The position numbers and the translations under genes were made by a program. Below are positions 12,001-18,979 of a stretch of 64,000 nt of DNA, piece after piece; position 1 is the first letter of the stretch; each line of letters opens with the position of its first letter. The stretch is from Alkalilimnicola sp. S0819 (GTDB lineage Bacteria; Pseudomonadota; Gammaproteobacteria; Nitrococcales; WHIW01): assembly GCF_009295635.1 (NCBI RefSeq), contig NZ_WHIW01000008.1:62001-126000 (forward strand). Direction: 5' to 3'. The notes under the pieces were generated by a model, which saw nothing but the letters and a program-made list of their open reading frames with translations, made no database searches and had not been told where the DNA came from.

Positions 12001-15000
12001 GCCAACGTCAGGGGTGCCAATGTCACCCTGGTGGCGGACGCCGGCGGCATCGGCTCGACCCTGGCCGCGCCCGTGGTGATCGATTTCTCCGGCGGTGTCT
12101 CCAGCCTCACCCGGGAGCAGAAGATCGCCCTGGCCTCGGCCGAGCGCGATGATCTGAGCTTCGATGAGGACACCATCACCATCATCCAGCGCGAAGACCT
12201 GGATGTGGAAGCCAGTGGCGAGATCGTCGCCCGGGCCCGGGACGAACTGTTCCTGGGGGGCGAGAACGACATCAATATCAGCGATGTGGCGAGCCCGGTG
12301 GTACGCATCAAGGCCGGGCGCAGCATCATCGGCAGCCGCACCGATGGGCCGGTCATCGTCGCCGACGAGGCCGTGCTGGAAGCGGCCAGCGGCCGGATAG
12401 CCGGCCAGGGCGGCGACGGCGCGCTGCACGTGCAGATCGCCGATCGACTCACCCTGCGCGCCGGCCAGGACATCGACCTGGTGCAACACGGCGGCGGGCT
12501 CAACCTGGCCGGCCTGTTCACCACCGATCATGCGGCGCTCACCGTACTGAGCGGTGGCCTGCAGGGAGTGGGCGAGACCATCATCGACGCCCGGGCCGGC
12601 TCGCTGAATCTGGACGTGGCCGGCAGTGTCGGCAACGGCGCCGAGGCCTTCACCGTCCAGCTCAGCCCCGGCGGGCGACTGTCCGGCAAGGCCGCGGCAC
12701 TGTACCTGGACAGCCCCGCCGGCGGCCTCAATCTGGGTGCCTGGCAGGTCACGGATGCCGCCGCATTGAGCAGTGCCGGCCAGCTGATTCTGGAGGATCA
12801 GTTCAGCGCCGGCGGCCTGGTCAGTCTGGCCGCGGCCGACCTGCTGCGACTGGCCGATGGCGCGCAGCTGGACGGCGACGGCGCGGTCAGCCTCGCCGCT
12901 GTCGATCTGCTGATGGACGCAGGCAGCCGGATCAGCGCCGACGGTGCGATCACGCTGAACGCCACGGGTGACATAGGGCTGGCGCGACTGGTCAGTGAAG
13001 CCGGCGGCCATGCCGTCAGTGTCAGCGCCGGTGGTCGCATCGACGGCGACGGCGGCGAAATCGAAGCGCTCAACGGCGAGGTTGACCTCAGCGCCGGCCG
13101 CGGCATCGGCCGCGCCGCGCAGCCGCTGATGATCAGCGCCGAGCGTCTGGCAGCCGTCAGCAGCACGGGTGATGTCCACCTCGAACTGCTGGGTGACATC
13201 AACGCCAGCCGTATCGCCGCCGAGAGCGGTCGGCTGAATCTCGCCGGCAGCGGTGCGCTGCAGTTCGACACCCTGGAGGCCAGTGCCGACCTGATCGCGA
13301 CCGTCGCCGGTGGCCTGAACGGCAGCACCCTGCGCTCCACCGCTGGCAGCGTGACCGCCAGCGCCGCCAGCGCGGATATCACCACCGTCAGCGCCGACAC
13401 CGGCGTCACCCTGAGCAGCACCAGCGGCGATCTGCGCCTGGGCGAAGTCAGCAGCGGCGGCACGCAGCAGTACACCGCCGCCCGGGCACTCACGGCCACC
13501 ACCTTCATCGGCGGCGCGCTCACCGCGCAAGCCGACAGCGTCGATCTGGGCCGTGGCGAGTTCACCGGCGACGCGGCACTGAGCAGCACCGGCTCCCAGA
13601 CCCTGGGCACGCTCAAGACCGGTGGCGCGCAAACCCTGCAGGCCGGCACCCTGCTCACGGCGGCGCATCTGGATGCGGGCGGTGCGGTGAGCATCGGTAG
13701 CGCGGCTCAAAAGACCGGCGCGGTGGATGTCACCCGGTTGGACAGTGGCGCTACGCTGGCGATCAGTACCCGCGGTGAGCAGACCCTGGGCAATGTCATC
13801 AGCATCGGCGCCCAGACCCTGACGAGCGACGCCGCCATCGATGCCGACAGCCTCCAGGGCCAGAGCCTCGCGGCCCAGGCCGATACCCTGAGCCTGGACC
13901 GCGGCGAGTTCAGCGGCCGGGTGCAACTGACCACGGCCGGGGCGCAGACCATCGGCACCCGGCTCAAGAGCGGCGCCGAGCTGCTGCTGCGCGCCGGTGG
14001 TTCGCTCACGGCCAAGTGGCTGGAAGCCGCCACCTCGGTGACTATCGGCGATGCCGCCGATAACAGCGGCTCGGTGGCGATCGACGAACTGACCGCCGGC
14101 ACGACGCTGAGCATCCACACCAGCGGCGACCAGACCTTGGGCGACGTGACCAGTGGCGCGGCGCAGACTCTGCAGGCCGGCGGTGCCATCGATGCCGGCA
14201 GCCTTCGGGGCAGCACGCTGGAGGCGCAGGCGAGCCTGCTGAGCCTGGGCCGTGGCGAGTTCACCGGCGACGCGGCACTGACCAGCACCGGCGCCCAGAC
14301 CCTGGGTACGCTCAAGACCGGGGGCGCCCAGACCCTGCAGGCCGGTGGCCTGCTGACGGCGGCGCATCTGGATGCCGGTGGTGCGGTGCTTATCGGCAGC
14401 GCTGGCCAGCAGACCGGCGCGGTGGATATCACCCGGCTGGACAGCGGTAGTACGCTGGCGATCACCACCCGCGGCAATCAGACCCTGGGTGATGTGAATA
14501 GCGTCGACGGTCAGCGCCTGACGGCGGACGCGGCCATCGACGCCGGCCGTCTCAAGGGCCGCACCCTGCAGGCCCGGGCCGCTAGCCTGAACCTCAGCAA
14601 CGGTGACTTCAGCGGCCGGGTGCAGCTGAACACGACCGGGGCGCAGACCATCGGCACTCTGCTCAAGAGCGGCGCAGAACAGGTTTTGCGGGCCGGTGGC
14701 CTGCTCACGGCCAAGCGGCTGGAGGCGGGCAGCTTCATCGCCATCGGCGATGCCGCCGATAACAGCGGCTCGGTGGCGATCGACGAACTGGCTGCCGGCA
14801 CGAGCCTGAGCATTCACACCAGCGGCGACCAGACCCTGGGCGCCGTGCTCAGTGGCACGACGCAGACCCTGTGGGCCGGCGGCGCCATCGACGCCGACAG
14901 CCTCCAGGGCAGCACGCTGGAGGCGCAGGCGCACAGCTTGACTCTCGCCAACGGCGATTTTACCGGCAGCGCGGAACTGACCAGCACCGGCGCCCAGACC

Positions 15001-17238
15001 CTGGGCACGCTCAAGACCGACGGCGCGCAGACTCTGCAGGCCGGTGGCCTGCTCACGGCGGCGCATCTGGATGCGGGTGGCCTGGTGAGCATCGGTAGCG
15101 CGGCTCACAAGACCGGCGCGGTGGATATCACCTTGCTCGAGGGTAATGACAGCCTGGCGATCCATACCAGCGGCGATCAGACCCTGGGTGCCGTGCTGAC
15201 CATCGCCGAGCAGACGCTGCAGGCCGGTGGTCTTATCGATGCCGGTCGCCTCCAGGGCAGCCGGCTGGCCGCCCAGGCCGGCAGCCTCATCCTCGGCGAT
15301 GGCGTGTTCAGCGGTACAGCCGAGGTGCTCGCCAGCGGCGATCAGCGCATCGGCAAGCTCGCCAGCGGCGGTGAGATGAGGCTGCGTACCAGCGCCGGCA
15401 GCCGCGGCAACATTGCCTTCGGCACCCTGGTGGCTGGCGATCCCGCCAGTGTCGGCGGCGGCTACCGCCTGGGCGCACCCGCTCTCACGGTCAGTGCCGA
15501 TGGCTCGCTGCTGCGCCAGGCCGCCGGGCTGGGTGATGCGACTGCCGAGGGCATGCTCACCCTGACCGGCGAACGCTTCGACGTCGGTGAGCTGCGCAGT
15601 GCCGGGGCCGATGTGACCCTGGACGCGGTGACCGATCTGCGGGCCGACCGGGCCGATGCCCGCCGGGATCTGCGGATCGGCGCTGGCGGCGATATGGTGA
15701 TCGGCCAGGTGGAATACGGCAACGAACTCTCCCTGCGGGCCGGGCGCCATCTCCGGGCCCGGGTGGGCGGCGACATACGCTTCGCCACCGCCGAGGTGGG
15801 CGGCGACGCCGAGCTGTGGTCCGGCGGCGTGATCGCCCTGGACAGCCTGCAGGCCGGCGGCAAGGTCACCCTAGACGCAGAGGGCGACGTCACCGCCGAT
15901 ACCCTGGTGCAAGCCGGCGGCAGCGTCGCGCTGCGTAGCCGACAGAATGTGCGCGCCGACCGCGTGGTCGCCGGCGGTGGTGTCACCGTGGCGGCGGCGG
16001 GCGAGGCCCGGGTGCGGGAGATCCAGGCCGGTGGCGCCAGCGAGATTACCGCGGGCGGCCTGCTGCGGGTCGAGCAGCTGCAGGTCGCCGACGGCGGCTT
16101 CAGCGCCAGCTCCGGCGCCGATACCCGGCTGGATACCGCCGCGGTGGCGGGGACGGTGAGCCTGGATGCCGGTGCCGATCTGGTGCTGGGCAGCATCGTC
16201 AGCGGCGCCGATCAGTGGCTGAGCGCCGGTGGCGCGGCAACCCTGTCCGAGCTCATCAGCCAGGGGGCGATCTATCTCGCGGCCCGGGGTGGCGCCATCA
16301 GCGCCGATCGCGCCAGCGCCGGCACCGACTTGCGGGCGGAGGCGGGGGCCGTGTTGGATTTCGAGCAGTTCCAGGCCGGCGGTTGGATGGCCCTGGATGC
16401 CGGCGGCGACATCACCGGCCGCTCCCTGCTCAGCGGCGCCAGCCTGACGGCCAATGCCGGGGTGGTCGGCGAGCGGGTCACCGTGCCCGGCGCCAGCCTG
16501 AGCGTGGACACGCTGGCGGCAGCGGCACTGACGGCCCGTGCGGGTGCCGCGGTGACCCTGGGCTCGGCGCGGGTGGCTCATCGTGCCGATCTGCGGGCGG
16601 CCGAGCGTATCCGCGCCGATCTCCGGCACACCGGCGGCGGCCGCGTGCTGATGAGCGCCAGCGCCGTCGGCGGCGCCCCCACCGATAGCCTTGTCCTCAA
16701 CATCGATGCGCCGGTGGGCGCGCAGTTCGATACCCTGGCCGCGCGGCGGGCGAGCATTGTCAGCAGCGGCGCGGATTTCGGCGTACGGGCGGGCCATGTC
16801 GAGGAGCAGCTGGATCTGCACACCGCCCAGGCGCATCTGCTGATGGACAATATCGATCGTTCGCGACGCCGGGTGGATGTGCACCTGTACGAGCCTGACA
16901 AGCGTTTCAGCCTGCAGCAGACCGGCCGGCTGACCTTCACCGACAGTTACGTGGTGGCCTACACCCCGGGTTTCGCGGTGCAAGTGCCGAACTTCACCCC
17001 GCAACGCGCGCCGACGCCGGTGCCGGTGGACGGTCGCAGCCTGGCCAAGGACAGCGAGCAGGAAAGTCGCGGCGGCGAGCGCGGGCCGGTACAGCGCTGG
17101 CGGCAGGCCGGGCCGGCGCCGGGCGCCGACGCCGACGCCGCCGGCAATTCCCCGCTGAGCCTGATCGACGGCGCTAGCGGGGTGAACCTGCGAGATGAGG
17201 TCGCGACGTCGGCTGGCCGGGACGATAACGAGGATTAG
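1..17238 (+). CDS. Giant repetitive filamentous exoprotein (TpsA/leukotoxin-LktA-like adhesin), 5' end outside window
   Basis: The reading frame is open from base 1, so the N-terminus (signal peptide and TPS secretion domain, if present) lies upstream; the GTG at 22 is only the first possible start inside the window. At least 5745 residues are encoded, over 500 kDa. Nearly all of it is Gly/Ala/Ser/Asp/Val-rich beta-helix-type repeat. Residues about 1-1530 hold an array of ~115-residue units with the motif SIWSLAGNVxGAG; degenerate ~58-residue half-units run to about 2880; a less repetitive, aromatic-richer centre spans about 2900-4200; a second array lies at about 4510-5100. The only four cysteines I could find lie in the centre (codons at 9784, 9799, 10792, 10813). 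Three charged, helix-like inserts interrupt the repeats (6230-6520, 9055-9200, 11530-11960). The next gene is its likely transporter. Family assignment rests on composition, size and partner gene. It is probably a surface or secreted adhesin, but the ligand is unknown. Confidence 0.85.
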   Translation, partial: ATPAVITVSATGIELSAANGAEIWSGAGSVAGSKGSSAAVAAAYNQTTNSTTAEAINATVDAGSGALTVDALSESSIRAIAASIAGGKTAAISGSLTFNLITDTARALLSASTVSADSLLLRGRDRDDEQGSRSRIWSLAGNVAGAGKAAIGGAFSVNTVANTVQAEASGGSITLREAAAVDADSGAQILSIAVGGGGAGTVAAGLSSAVNTISNTVSARLENLSLTDAALDTGSLRVRARDRLADGGNGSEIWSLAGNVAGAGKAALGLAAAVNTIVNSLTAEVIDSAIDIGGRATVDADSAAAIKSAAVAGGGAGAAAVQGSATTNNIVNTVRAKLAGGSLQAASLRVGAGERDDVSGSRTSIMSLAGAVNGAGTAAIGAAVAEAAVISSIDALVSGTALTVSGATEIGADMGADIYTAGVSGGGAGSVAAGASVVVNTITSSASARLENATLHDGAGNTGSLDVRAHDRYADGSNGSRIWSLAGNVSGAGTASVGGASAVNTISNSVVADVLDSDIDIGGAARIDSDSGSEIKSAAVAGGGAGAAAVQGSLTLNTVANAGRARLQGGSLKAASLAIEAGERGDGSSVLSLRSSIITLAGAVNGAGTATVGAASATNTISNTLDATLDGSDVDTGAGAVRVEVRPGAEIRSIAASGGGSGAASVGGTLTLNTIANTAAAAIKNATIAGSGSVEVLARDRIEGAVADIIGSYGSTIWSLGGNVEGAGAASVGASAGSNLITNTLSAEILDSAVTSRGAVRVQTDSGNEIKAATATGGGSGAADVRGAVTVNTITNTNRARFKGGSLDAAGGLAVEARERDDANALSPRSSIIALAGAVGGAGAATVGGVSATNTITNTLEAILDGSSVDTGTSAIRVEVAPGAEIRSIAASGGGSGAASVSGTLNINTISNRAAATVKDTTISRSGGLEVLALDRLRGPLSLLGSQGSSIWALAGNAEGAGAASVGASASTNTVANTLAAELIDSDVSSSGEVRVEADSGTDIKAAAAGGGGAGAADVRGSVTLNTITNQVKARVQGGAIAATGLAVSAGERDDANPLSLRSSILSFAGAVGGAGAAAVNGALATNTIANTLEAILVGTDVDTGAGAVRVDVAPGAEIRSAAAAGGGAGAAAVQGAVTVNTITSRTAAVVENATIHAGSLRVRALDRLGPAAGWLAGTAGTSIWSLAGAVNGAGVAAVGGAASTNTIVTELTASLTDSTVNTSGAVQLETDAGAEIRSAAASGGGAGVAAVHGSVAVNTIVGTSRARLAGGTVTADSVSVLARERDQASGNRSSIWATAGAVGGAGTAAVGLASAINTIAGDLLAELQGAVVTSTGTTAVEVEAGAEIRAAAASAGGAGPAAVSGALTVNTLANRSAALLGGAQVNAAELLVRARDRWADGSHGSSIWSLAGNVQGAGAAAVGAAAAANTISNQLRAEVADSRLQVTDSTRVLAEEGAEIKTLAAAGGAALAAAVGGSATVNNIANTVSAGLRASGGDAAGNHTLIRAEDHSSIESIAGSVRAAGAAGVGAAGAVNRIGNRVQAYFSASDGSPYKADSVVVSAASEAGIRSLALGVSAGGAAGVAGSIATNLLDTRVEARIDDGARVHARNNVGVLARNDDRIESVAGAGGIGAAVGGGALSSAINVITGETLARISGSETRVTALAGEPGETLSVYDGALNSEPGMGSVPEATDFDWLDLDGRRRQVSGVAVNAYASQQVGTLSASVAGSLASVGAGLTASPTVIAGKTEAYIDGARINEDNTAAGAGQQIDISAASHSYISGYAAGAAGGGAGMGGAVASGVISRETRAYAQDAQLNNRGALRVAGQSGAGVRAIGGTAGAGGASFGGTGMVGLLQGTTEAYLDNSRISSGDVRVQAASRAALNLLGGTLQLGGAAFGSTLAAGVSANTTRAYIDGGRIDTAGSLDVEADADTRLWNLAISGAAGVAAGRAGMGVVNVVANTVEAEIRNAAVGQHGVQPAAVTIAATDQVAASSSAGALAGGVGAGMSAAANVTLVQSRVTAQLIDSDLRSNGALLVSADSSTDIDHVTVTGSGAGVAGLSGAASLILLGSGDSGEAMSELNAGGNGTLSRLDALLQDDKFSDGDLFVDAERDRLTANEDLLASRQTLRDHSAERADRLGETQLAPDGAEQSALNARADYDLKSRYTAADTDLTRAAVSGGTLQAASVSVSATDRTRTNNLAGAAGLGAGLLGAGGAVAISRVYGDVQAALAPTSLSTPGALLVQARALNGAAGDAVRIDALAGGAGMVGLGAAVADGLVSNSVSAELGGTVNAGASQVDADDDSRIAVEGQGASAGALAVGAVLADAVKTSGVSARLQGGSVFTGSDDLRLTADATGRVDAKAVAAAGGLAVAGSGAVAGARDAVVVLAETAGNATASLAGDLLVQAGATPQARAEALGVAVSAGAGIGASVARAEVASEVRARLADHSSISAGDITVRARQLLPGAAQSAWARAQGAGGGLLFGANATLAEAFGSSTVHATVAQNAALDSRGSIAVQAINDSDQNAEATGVAGGYLAVGANIADARSNGDTEAALDGKLTTSASGNISVSARGVDDNHAQAVAGNGGVIAGHAAVARTTANSSTQAWLQRYGSDADKVLLADRIEVSAEHTTRFNGRVDSRQAALAGRSAAITRHRVATDTDARIGAGARSASQHLTVTAYDRLEKPWLADYNIQAGAGGIASGAAADGDTRVSQDTDVVIGDGADLRVIGDRKAEHDFLLQADNHFELRDRSRLDTGGAIAIAMANNLLRVDASRADVRIGANAILDSVGNITAGARTYGRAEAQANAKAYAVAGAARGDSEARIDAFQGVSVLGGAVLRADGDIFLQAGRGRDGSINDIYAIARTDVWNKTAFPVTVIDALGRVDETASLNIAADARVRGVQDIYLRAAPGQVGGSGQAVGKDLYRKAAEDAANAAGKAVGAGEASWELKAGSSRTHDTGTVRVDGLVEAGIQNEQFLTLDWDAAANGGLGSHIISRRSDEGVNVRIGTRVLAQELQGRLDELYGLRREYAGNSDAVGAYNIEISRLENQLRELTGSGGSDYASRDVEVRFIEVAPIIASAGDIRIDASTLGGSGSLVAPGDARIEVINNTPYFLQLGDLTVPADEGGRVLFNGNMLSQAGTDFASVITGHNSPDPSILVKNTYDPDAVGNDSRWTAPDIYVSGDISNLLGSITLQAVAGSVVAEGKINAKTINLSAGRDFVLGYAEGFRHIGSAPEGQWSDITRKLETGEYHLCGDDVCRWETELIGGLFPIKVEKVVAERRGRDGDGSLVAGNNVYISGRYLNINGTIQSGLPDWNLTLSGLDTQINAAESTYAQRLSRGDSNPYVALTSWQQGAGIDGGGRRVTAWWNARENRIELDGIKVEGGYMELFGQIMSTGGGQLKVLDGYGQIRIDNQTGRDLVLRDLDTGRGVEGTLKITDLGRRTADGKALTTLYKRVDGAVQVWDSVSVDANGNPARLLSSSSGRRASYNTLGGQRYYWVTGEAFTDYEHFKESKASKTFFDLFPLDALFPANYSWSNPAWRKSDLGKSLAEGQYAKQVGSNYDGYQYSRSSTTTSGWSYGEVKKSDKCTDYFIGCIERTYYAEQTRWKGSKTFYTHSVAADGDLDISFIGFDEGLIAVRSNAGLLLNGRLSNRQGETRLQGVRIERLSADAAIYADQLYLNAAVGIGTRSHAAAVAGLDMDVTGALVAHAGGDVRLSDLGGDLRIDQVLAGGDVDIAAKQDLLLTGMTAGNVIRGRQIKLSSDTGAIGSTTGVINLDTASGDDGLFTARASGGIHIREISGDLRLNTVDAGGDVYVEAVDGRIMDGNREDSGDTRAEAELLALWDDMELTGSAAADAANAGVDAVRRAGEAEYHEYWRLRAVRGDGAGGWTAEAYDPAYRFSFSAEEAALLKQQNGFDDARLAELAQQRSDRFHALHARFGGGGYDPNYRHVVDTAALTEGAAWTQDQLRYSISRGLLDGSSDTETRTEVANVRGANVTLVADAGGIGSTLAAPVVIDFSGGVSSLTREQKIALASAERDDLSFDEDTITIIQREDLDVEASGEIVARARDELFLGGENDINISDVASPVVRIKAGRSIIGSRTDGPVIVADEAVLEAASGRIAGQGGDGALHVQIADRLTLRAGQDIDLVQHGGGLNLAGLFTTDHAALTVLSGGLQGVGETIIDARAGSLNLDVAGSVGNGAEAFTVQLSPGGRLSGKAAALYLDSPAGGLNLGAWQVTDAAALSSAGQLILEDQFSAGGLVSLAAADLLRLADGAQLDGDGAVSLAAVDLLMDAGSRISADGAITLNATGDIGLARLVSEAGGHAVSVSAGGRIDGDGGEIEALNGEVDLSAGRGIGRAAQPLMISAERLAAVSSTGDVHLELLGDINASRIAAESGRLNLAGSGALQFDTLEASADLIATVAGGLNGSTLRSTAGSVTASAASADITTVSADTGVTLSSTSGDLRLGEVSSGGTQQYTAARALTATTFIGGALTAQADSVDLGRGEFTGDAALSSTGSQTLGTLKTGGAQTLQAGTLLTAAHLDAGGAVSIGSAAQKTGAVDVTRLDSGATLAISTRGEQTLGNVISIGAQTLTSDAAIDADSLQGQSLAAQADTLSLDRGEFSGRVQLTTAGAQTIGTRLKSGAELLLRAGGSLTAKWLEAATSVTIGDAADNSGSVAIDELTAGTTLSIHTSGDQTLGDVTSGAAQTLQAGGAIDAGSLRGSTLEAQASLLSLGRGEFTGDAALTSTGAQTLGTLKTGGAQTLQAGGLLTAAHLDAGGAVLIGSAGQQTGAVDITRLDSGSTLAITTRGNQTLGDVNSVDGQRLTADAAIDAGRLKGRTLQARAASLNLSNGDFSGRVQLNTTGAQTIGTLLKSGAEQVLRAGGLLTAKRLEAGSFIAIGDAADNSGSVAIDELAAGTSLSIHTSGDQTLGAVLSGTTQTLWAGGAIDADSLQGSTLEAQAHSLTLANGDFTGSAELTSTGAQTLGTLKTDGAQTLQAGGLLTAAHLDAGGLVSIGSAAHKTGAVDITLLEGNDSLAIHTSGDQTLGAVLTIAEQTLQAGGLIDAGRLQGSRLAAQAGSLILGDGVFSGTAEVLASGDQRIGKLASGGEMRLRTSAGSRGNIAFGTLVAGDPASVGGGYRLGAPALTVSADGSLLRQAAGLGDATAEGMLTLTGERFDVGELRSAGADVTLDAVTDLRADRADARRDLRIGAGGDMVIGQVEYGNELSLRAGRHLRARVGGDIRFATAEVGGDAELWSGGVIALDSLQAGGKVTLDAEGDVTADTLVQAGGSVALRSRQNVRADRVVAGGGVTVAAAGEARVREIQAGGASEITAGGLLRVEQLQVADGGFSASSGADTRLDTAAVAGTVSLDAGADLVLGSIVSGADQWLSAGGAATLSELISQGAIYLAARGGAISADRASAGTDLRAEAGAVLDFEQFQAGGWMALDAGGDITGRSLLSGASLTANAGVVGERVTVPGASLSVDTLAAAALTARAGAAVTLGSARVAHRADLRAAERIRADLRHTGGGRVLMSASAVGGAPTDSLVLNIDAPVGAQFDTLAARRASIVSSGADFGVRAGHVEEQLDLHTAQAHLLMDNIDRSRRRVDVHLYEPDKRFSLQQTGRLTFTDSYVVAYTPGFAVQVPNFTPQRAPTPVPVDGRSLAKDSEQESRGGERGPVQRWRQAGPAPGADADAAGNSPLSLIDGASGVNLRDEVATSAGRDDNED
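380..4600 (+). repeat. N-terminal tandem array of about 14 protein repeat units
   Basis: The SIWSLAG-type motif recurs with its third residue codon at 409, 760, 1096, 1447, 1792, 2152, 2497, 2854, 3196, 3553, 3889, 4225 and 4546 (Trp, Met, Ile, Leu or Glu). The spacing is 321-360 bases, mostly 336-357. Two versions mostly alternate: one after a DRxxDGSxGS-like stretch (SIWSLAGNV) and one after an ERDD-like stretch (SIxxLAGAV). Each unit also contains a related half-unit centred on AAVAGGGAGAAAVxGS, giving a ~58-residue sub-period. Two copies share 57 identical bases (1942-1998 and 2647-2703) exactly two units apart, pointing to recent duplication or gene conversion. Confidence 0.85.
13530..15330 (+). 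repeat. C-terminal tandem array with exact 699-bp higher-order period
   Basis: Units beginning GEF(T/S)G have their Phe codon at 13561, 13909, 14260, 14608 and 14959. Steps are 348, 351, 348 and 351 bases, so a two-unit block of 699 bases (233 codons) repeats. The odd units read LGTLKTGGAQTLQAGG and the even ones IGT-LKSGAE-LLRAGG. A 48-base stretch at 14044-14091 recurs identically at 14743-14790, again 699 bases away. The phase is kept without indels, so the block probably arose by recent in-frame duplication. Confidence 0.9.
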
Positions 17239-17295
17239 CGAGTCGATGGCGGGCGCGGCATGTCGCGCCCGCTATCGGCTGCGGAGAGATTGCCC

Positions 17296-18933
17296 ATGAG
17301 AAAACGCCGACGCCTGCTGTGGGGCGCCGTGGCCTGTTTGCTGGCGGCGCCGCCGGTGCTGGCCGATACCGCCCTGCCGCCGCTGGAGGCGCCCAGCACC
17401 GCGCCCACGCCGTTCCAGCGCCAGCAGGAGCGCTTCCGCCAGGATCAGGACGCCGGGGAGGTGCCGGATCGGGTGGTGATCGAAGGTGGGCAGGCGCGGG
17501 CGGACGCGCCCCTGCCCGAGGACGGCACGCGTTTTCTGCTGCGCGGCGTGCGTTTCGACCGCTCCGCGTTCCTGGAGAAGGCCTTGCTGCTCCGGCTGGC
17601 GGCGGACTATGTCGGCCGGGAAATCGGCTTTGCTGAACTCAACGAATTGGTCGCCCGCATCAATGACCGCTACAGCGAGCGGGGTCTGCTCACGGCCCGC
17701 GCCTTGATCCCCCCCCAGCGCATCGAACAGGGCGTGGTGCAGGTGCGGCTGGTGGAAGGACGGCTGGGGGAGCTACAACTGGAGGGCGTCGAGTACAGCA
17801 GCCCATCCTATCTGCGCGGGCTGCTGCCGGTGGCCGAGGGGGAGGTGCTGGACGTGGAGCGGCTGGCCCGGGTGCTGCGCTACTACAACGCCGGTAACGA
17901 GCTGGATCTGCGTCTGGGCCTGCGTCCGGGGGGCGGCTTCGGCGAAACGGACCTGGTGCTGCGGGTGGCGGAGCCGACCCGCAACGCCCTGCAGTTCTTC
18001 CTCGATAATGCCGGCACCGACAACACCGGCGAGCTGCAGTTGGGCGTTTACTATCTGCGCCGGGGCCTGTTCGGCCGGGGAGACAATGCCAGCCTGTTTC
18101 TGCTGGGCAGCGAGGGCGCGCTCAGTGGCAGCGCCAGCTACGAGGCGCCGGTCAACCGCTGGGGCGGGCGGCTGCAGCTGGCCCTCAGCAATGGCGAGAT
18201 CGAGATCATCCAGGGGCCGTTCCAGGCGCTGGCCATCACCGGCGAGTCCGACGCCCTCAGCCTGGAGTACCGCCAGCCCCTGTGGCTGGGGGATGACTGG
18301 ACCCTGGGGGGCGTGCTGCGTGCCAGCCACAGCGAGTCCACCACGCTGATCGATGGCATTGCCCTGACCGAATCCAGCGTTGACAGCTATGGTCTGGGGG
18401 CGCGGTTGAGCGGTGGTGGTGAGCGCCAGCGCTGGAGCCTGCACGGCGATCTGACGCGGATCACCGGGGAGGACATCCTCGGCGATCAGACCTCGGATCT
18501 GCTCTTTCGCGGCGGGCTGAGCTGGCTGCGGCGGCTGGGCGAGCGCAGTTACGCCCAGGCCCGGGGGGGCTGGCAATATGGCCCGGTGGCGGGGCTGCCC
18601 GCCTCCGAATTGTTCCAGGTCGGCGGCGTCAACAGCGTGCGGGGCTATCCCCAGGGGGCGCTGTCCGGCGGTCGCGGTTACTATCTCAACCTGGAGTGGC
18701 ACTGGCAGGGCTGGCGGCACCTGCAGCCCTATCTGTTTGTGGATCACGGCGCGGTCTGGGCCGACAGCCCGGAGCACGAGACCATCACCGCCGTCGGGTT
18801 GGGCGGGCGCTGGCAGTGGGGCCGGCATCTGCAGGGCGAGCTGTCCGCCGGCCATGCCATCAATGACGTCATCCCGGACCAGGATTCCGCGCAGTTGCAC
18901 CTGCGTCTGGTCTGGGCCACCAACTGGAATTGA
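17296..18933 (+). CDS. Two-partner secretion outer-membrane transporter (ShlB/FhaC/HecB family, TpsB)
   Basis: This 545-residue protein should thread the upstream giant exoprotein across the outer membrane. I chose the ATG at 17296 because GGAGAG lies 7 bases upstream and a signal peptide follows immediately (basic MRKRRR, hydrophobic core, cleavage after PPVLA near residue 23). An in-frame GTG at 17260 is less likely. A linker leads to two POTRA domains (about 77-155 and 156-225), then a beta-barrel of roughly 320 residues. The Omp85/TpsB signatures are visible: VRGY in the loop-6 motif (about 448-451) and FVDHG (about 481-485). It ends in Trp-Asn rather than the usual aromatic final residue. 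It lies 57 bases after the exoprotein stop and 46 bases before the SapC-like gene, which suggests one transcript. Confidence 0.93.
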   Translation: MRKRRRLLWGAVACLLAAPPVLADTALPPLEAPSTAPTPFQRQQERFRQDQDAGEVPDRVVIEGGQARADAPLPEDGTRFLLRGVRFDRSAFLEKALLLRLAADYVGREIGFAELNELVARINDRYSERGLLTARALIPPQRIEQGVVQVRLVEGRLGELQLEGVEYSSPSYLRGLLPVAEGEVLDVERLARVLRYYNAGNELDLRLGLRPGGGFGETDLVLRVAEPTRNALQFFLDNAGTDNTGELQLGVYYLRRGLFGRGDNASLFLLGSEGALSGSASYEAPVNRWGGRLQLALSNGEIEIIQGPFQALAITGESDALSLEYRQPLWLGDDWTLGGVLRASHSESTTLIDGIALTESSVDSYGLGARLSGGGERQRWSLHGDLTRITGEDILGDQTSDLLFRGGLSWLRRLGERSYAQARGGWQYGPVAGLPASELFQVGGVNSVRGYPQGALSGGRGYYLNLEWHWQGWRHLQPYLFVDHGAVWADSPEHETITAVGLGGRWQWGRHLQGELSAGHAINDVIPDQDSAQLHLRLVWATNWN

Positions 18934-18979
18934 CCACGGGCGGGTACGGCCCGGCAAACACCACCGAACGAGGGAAACC

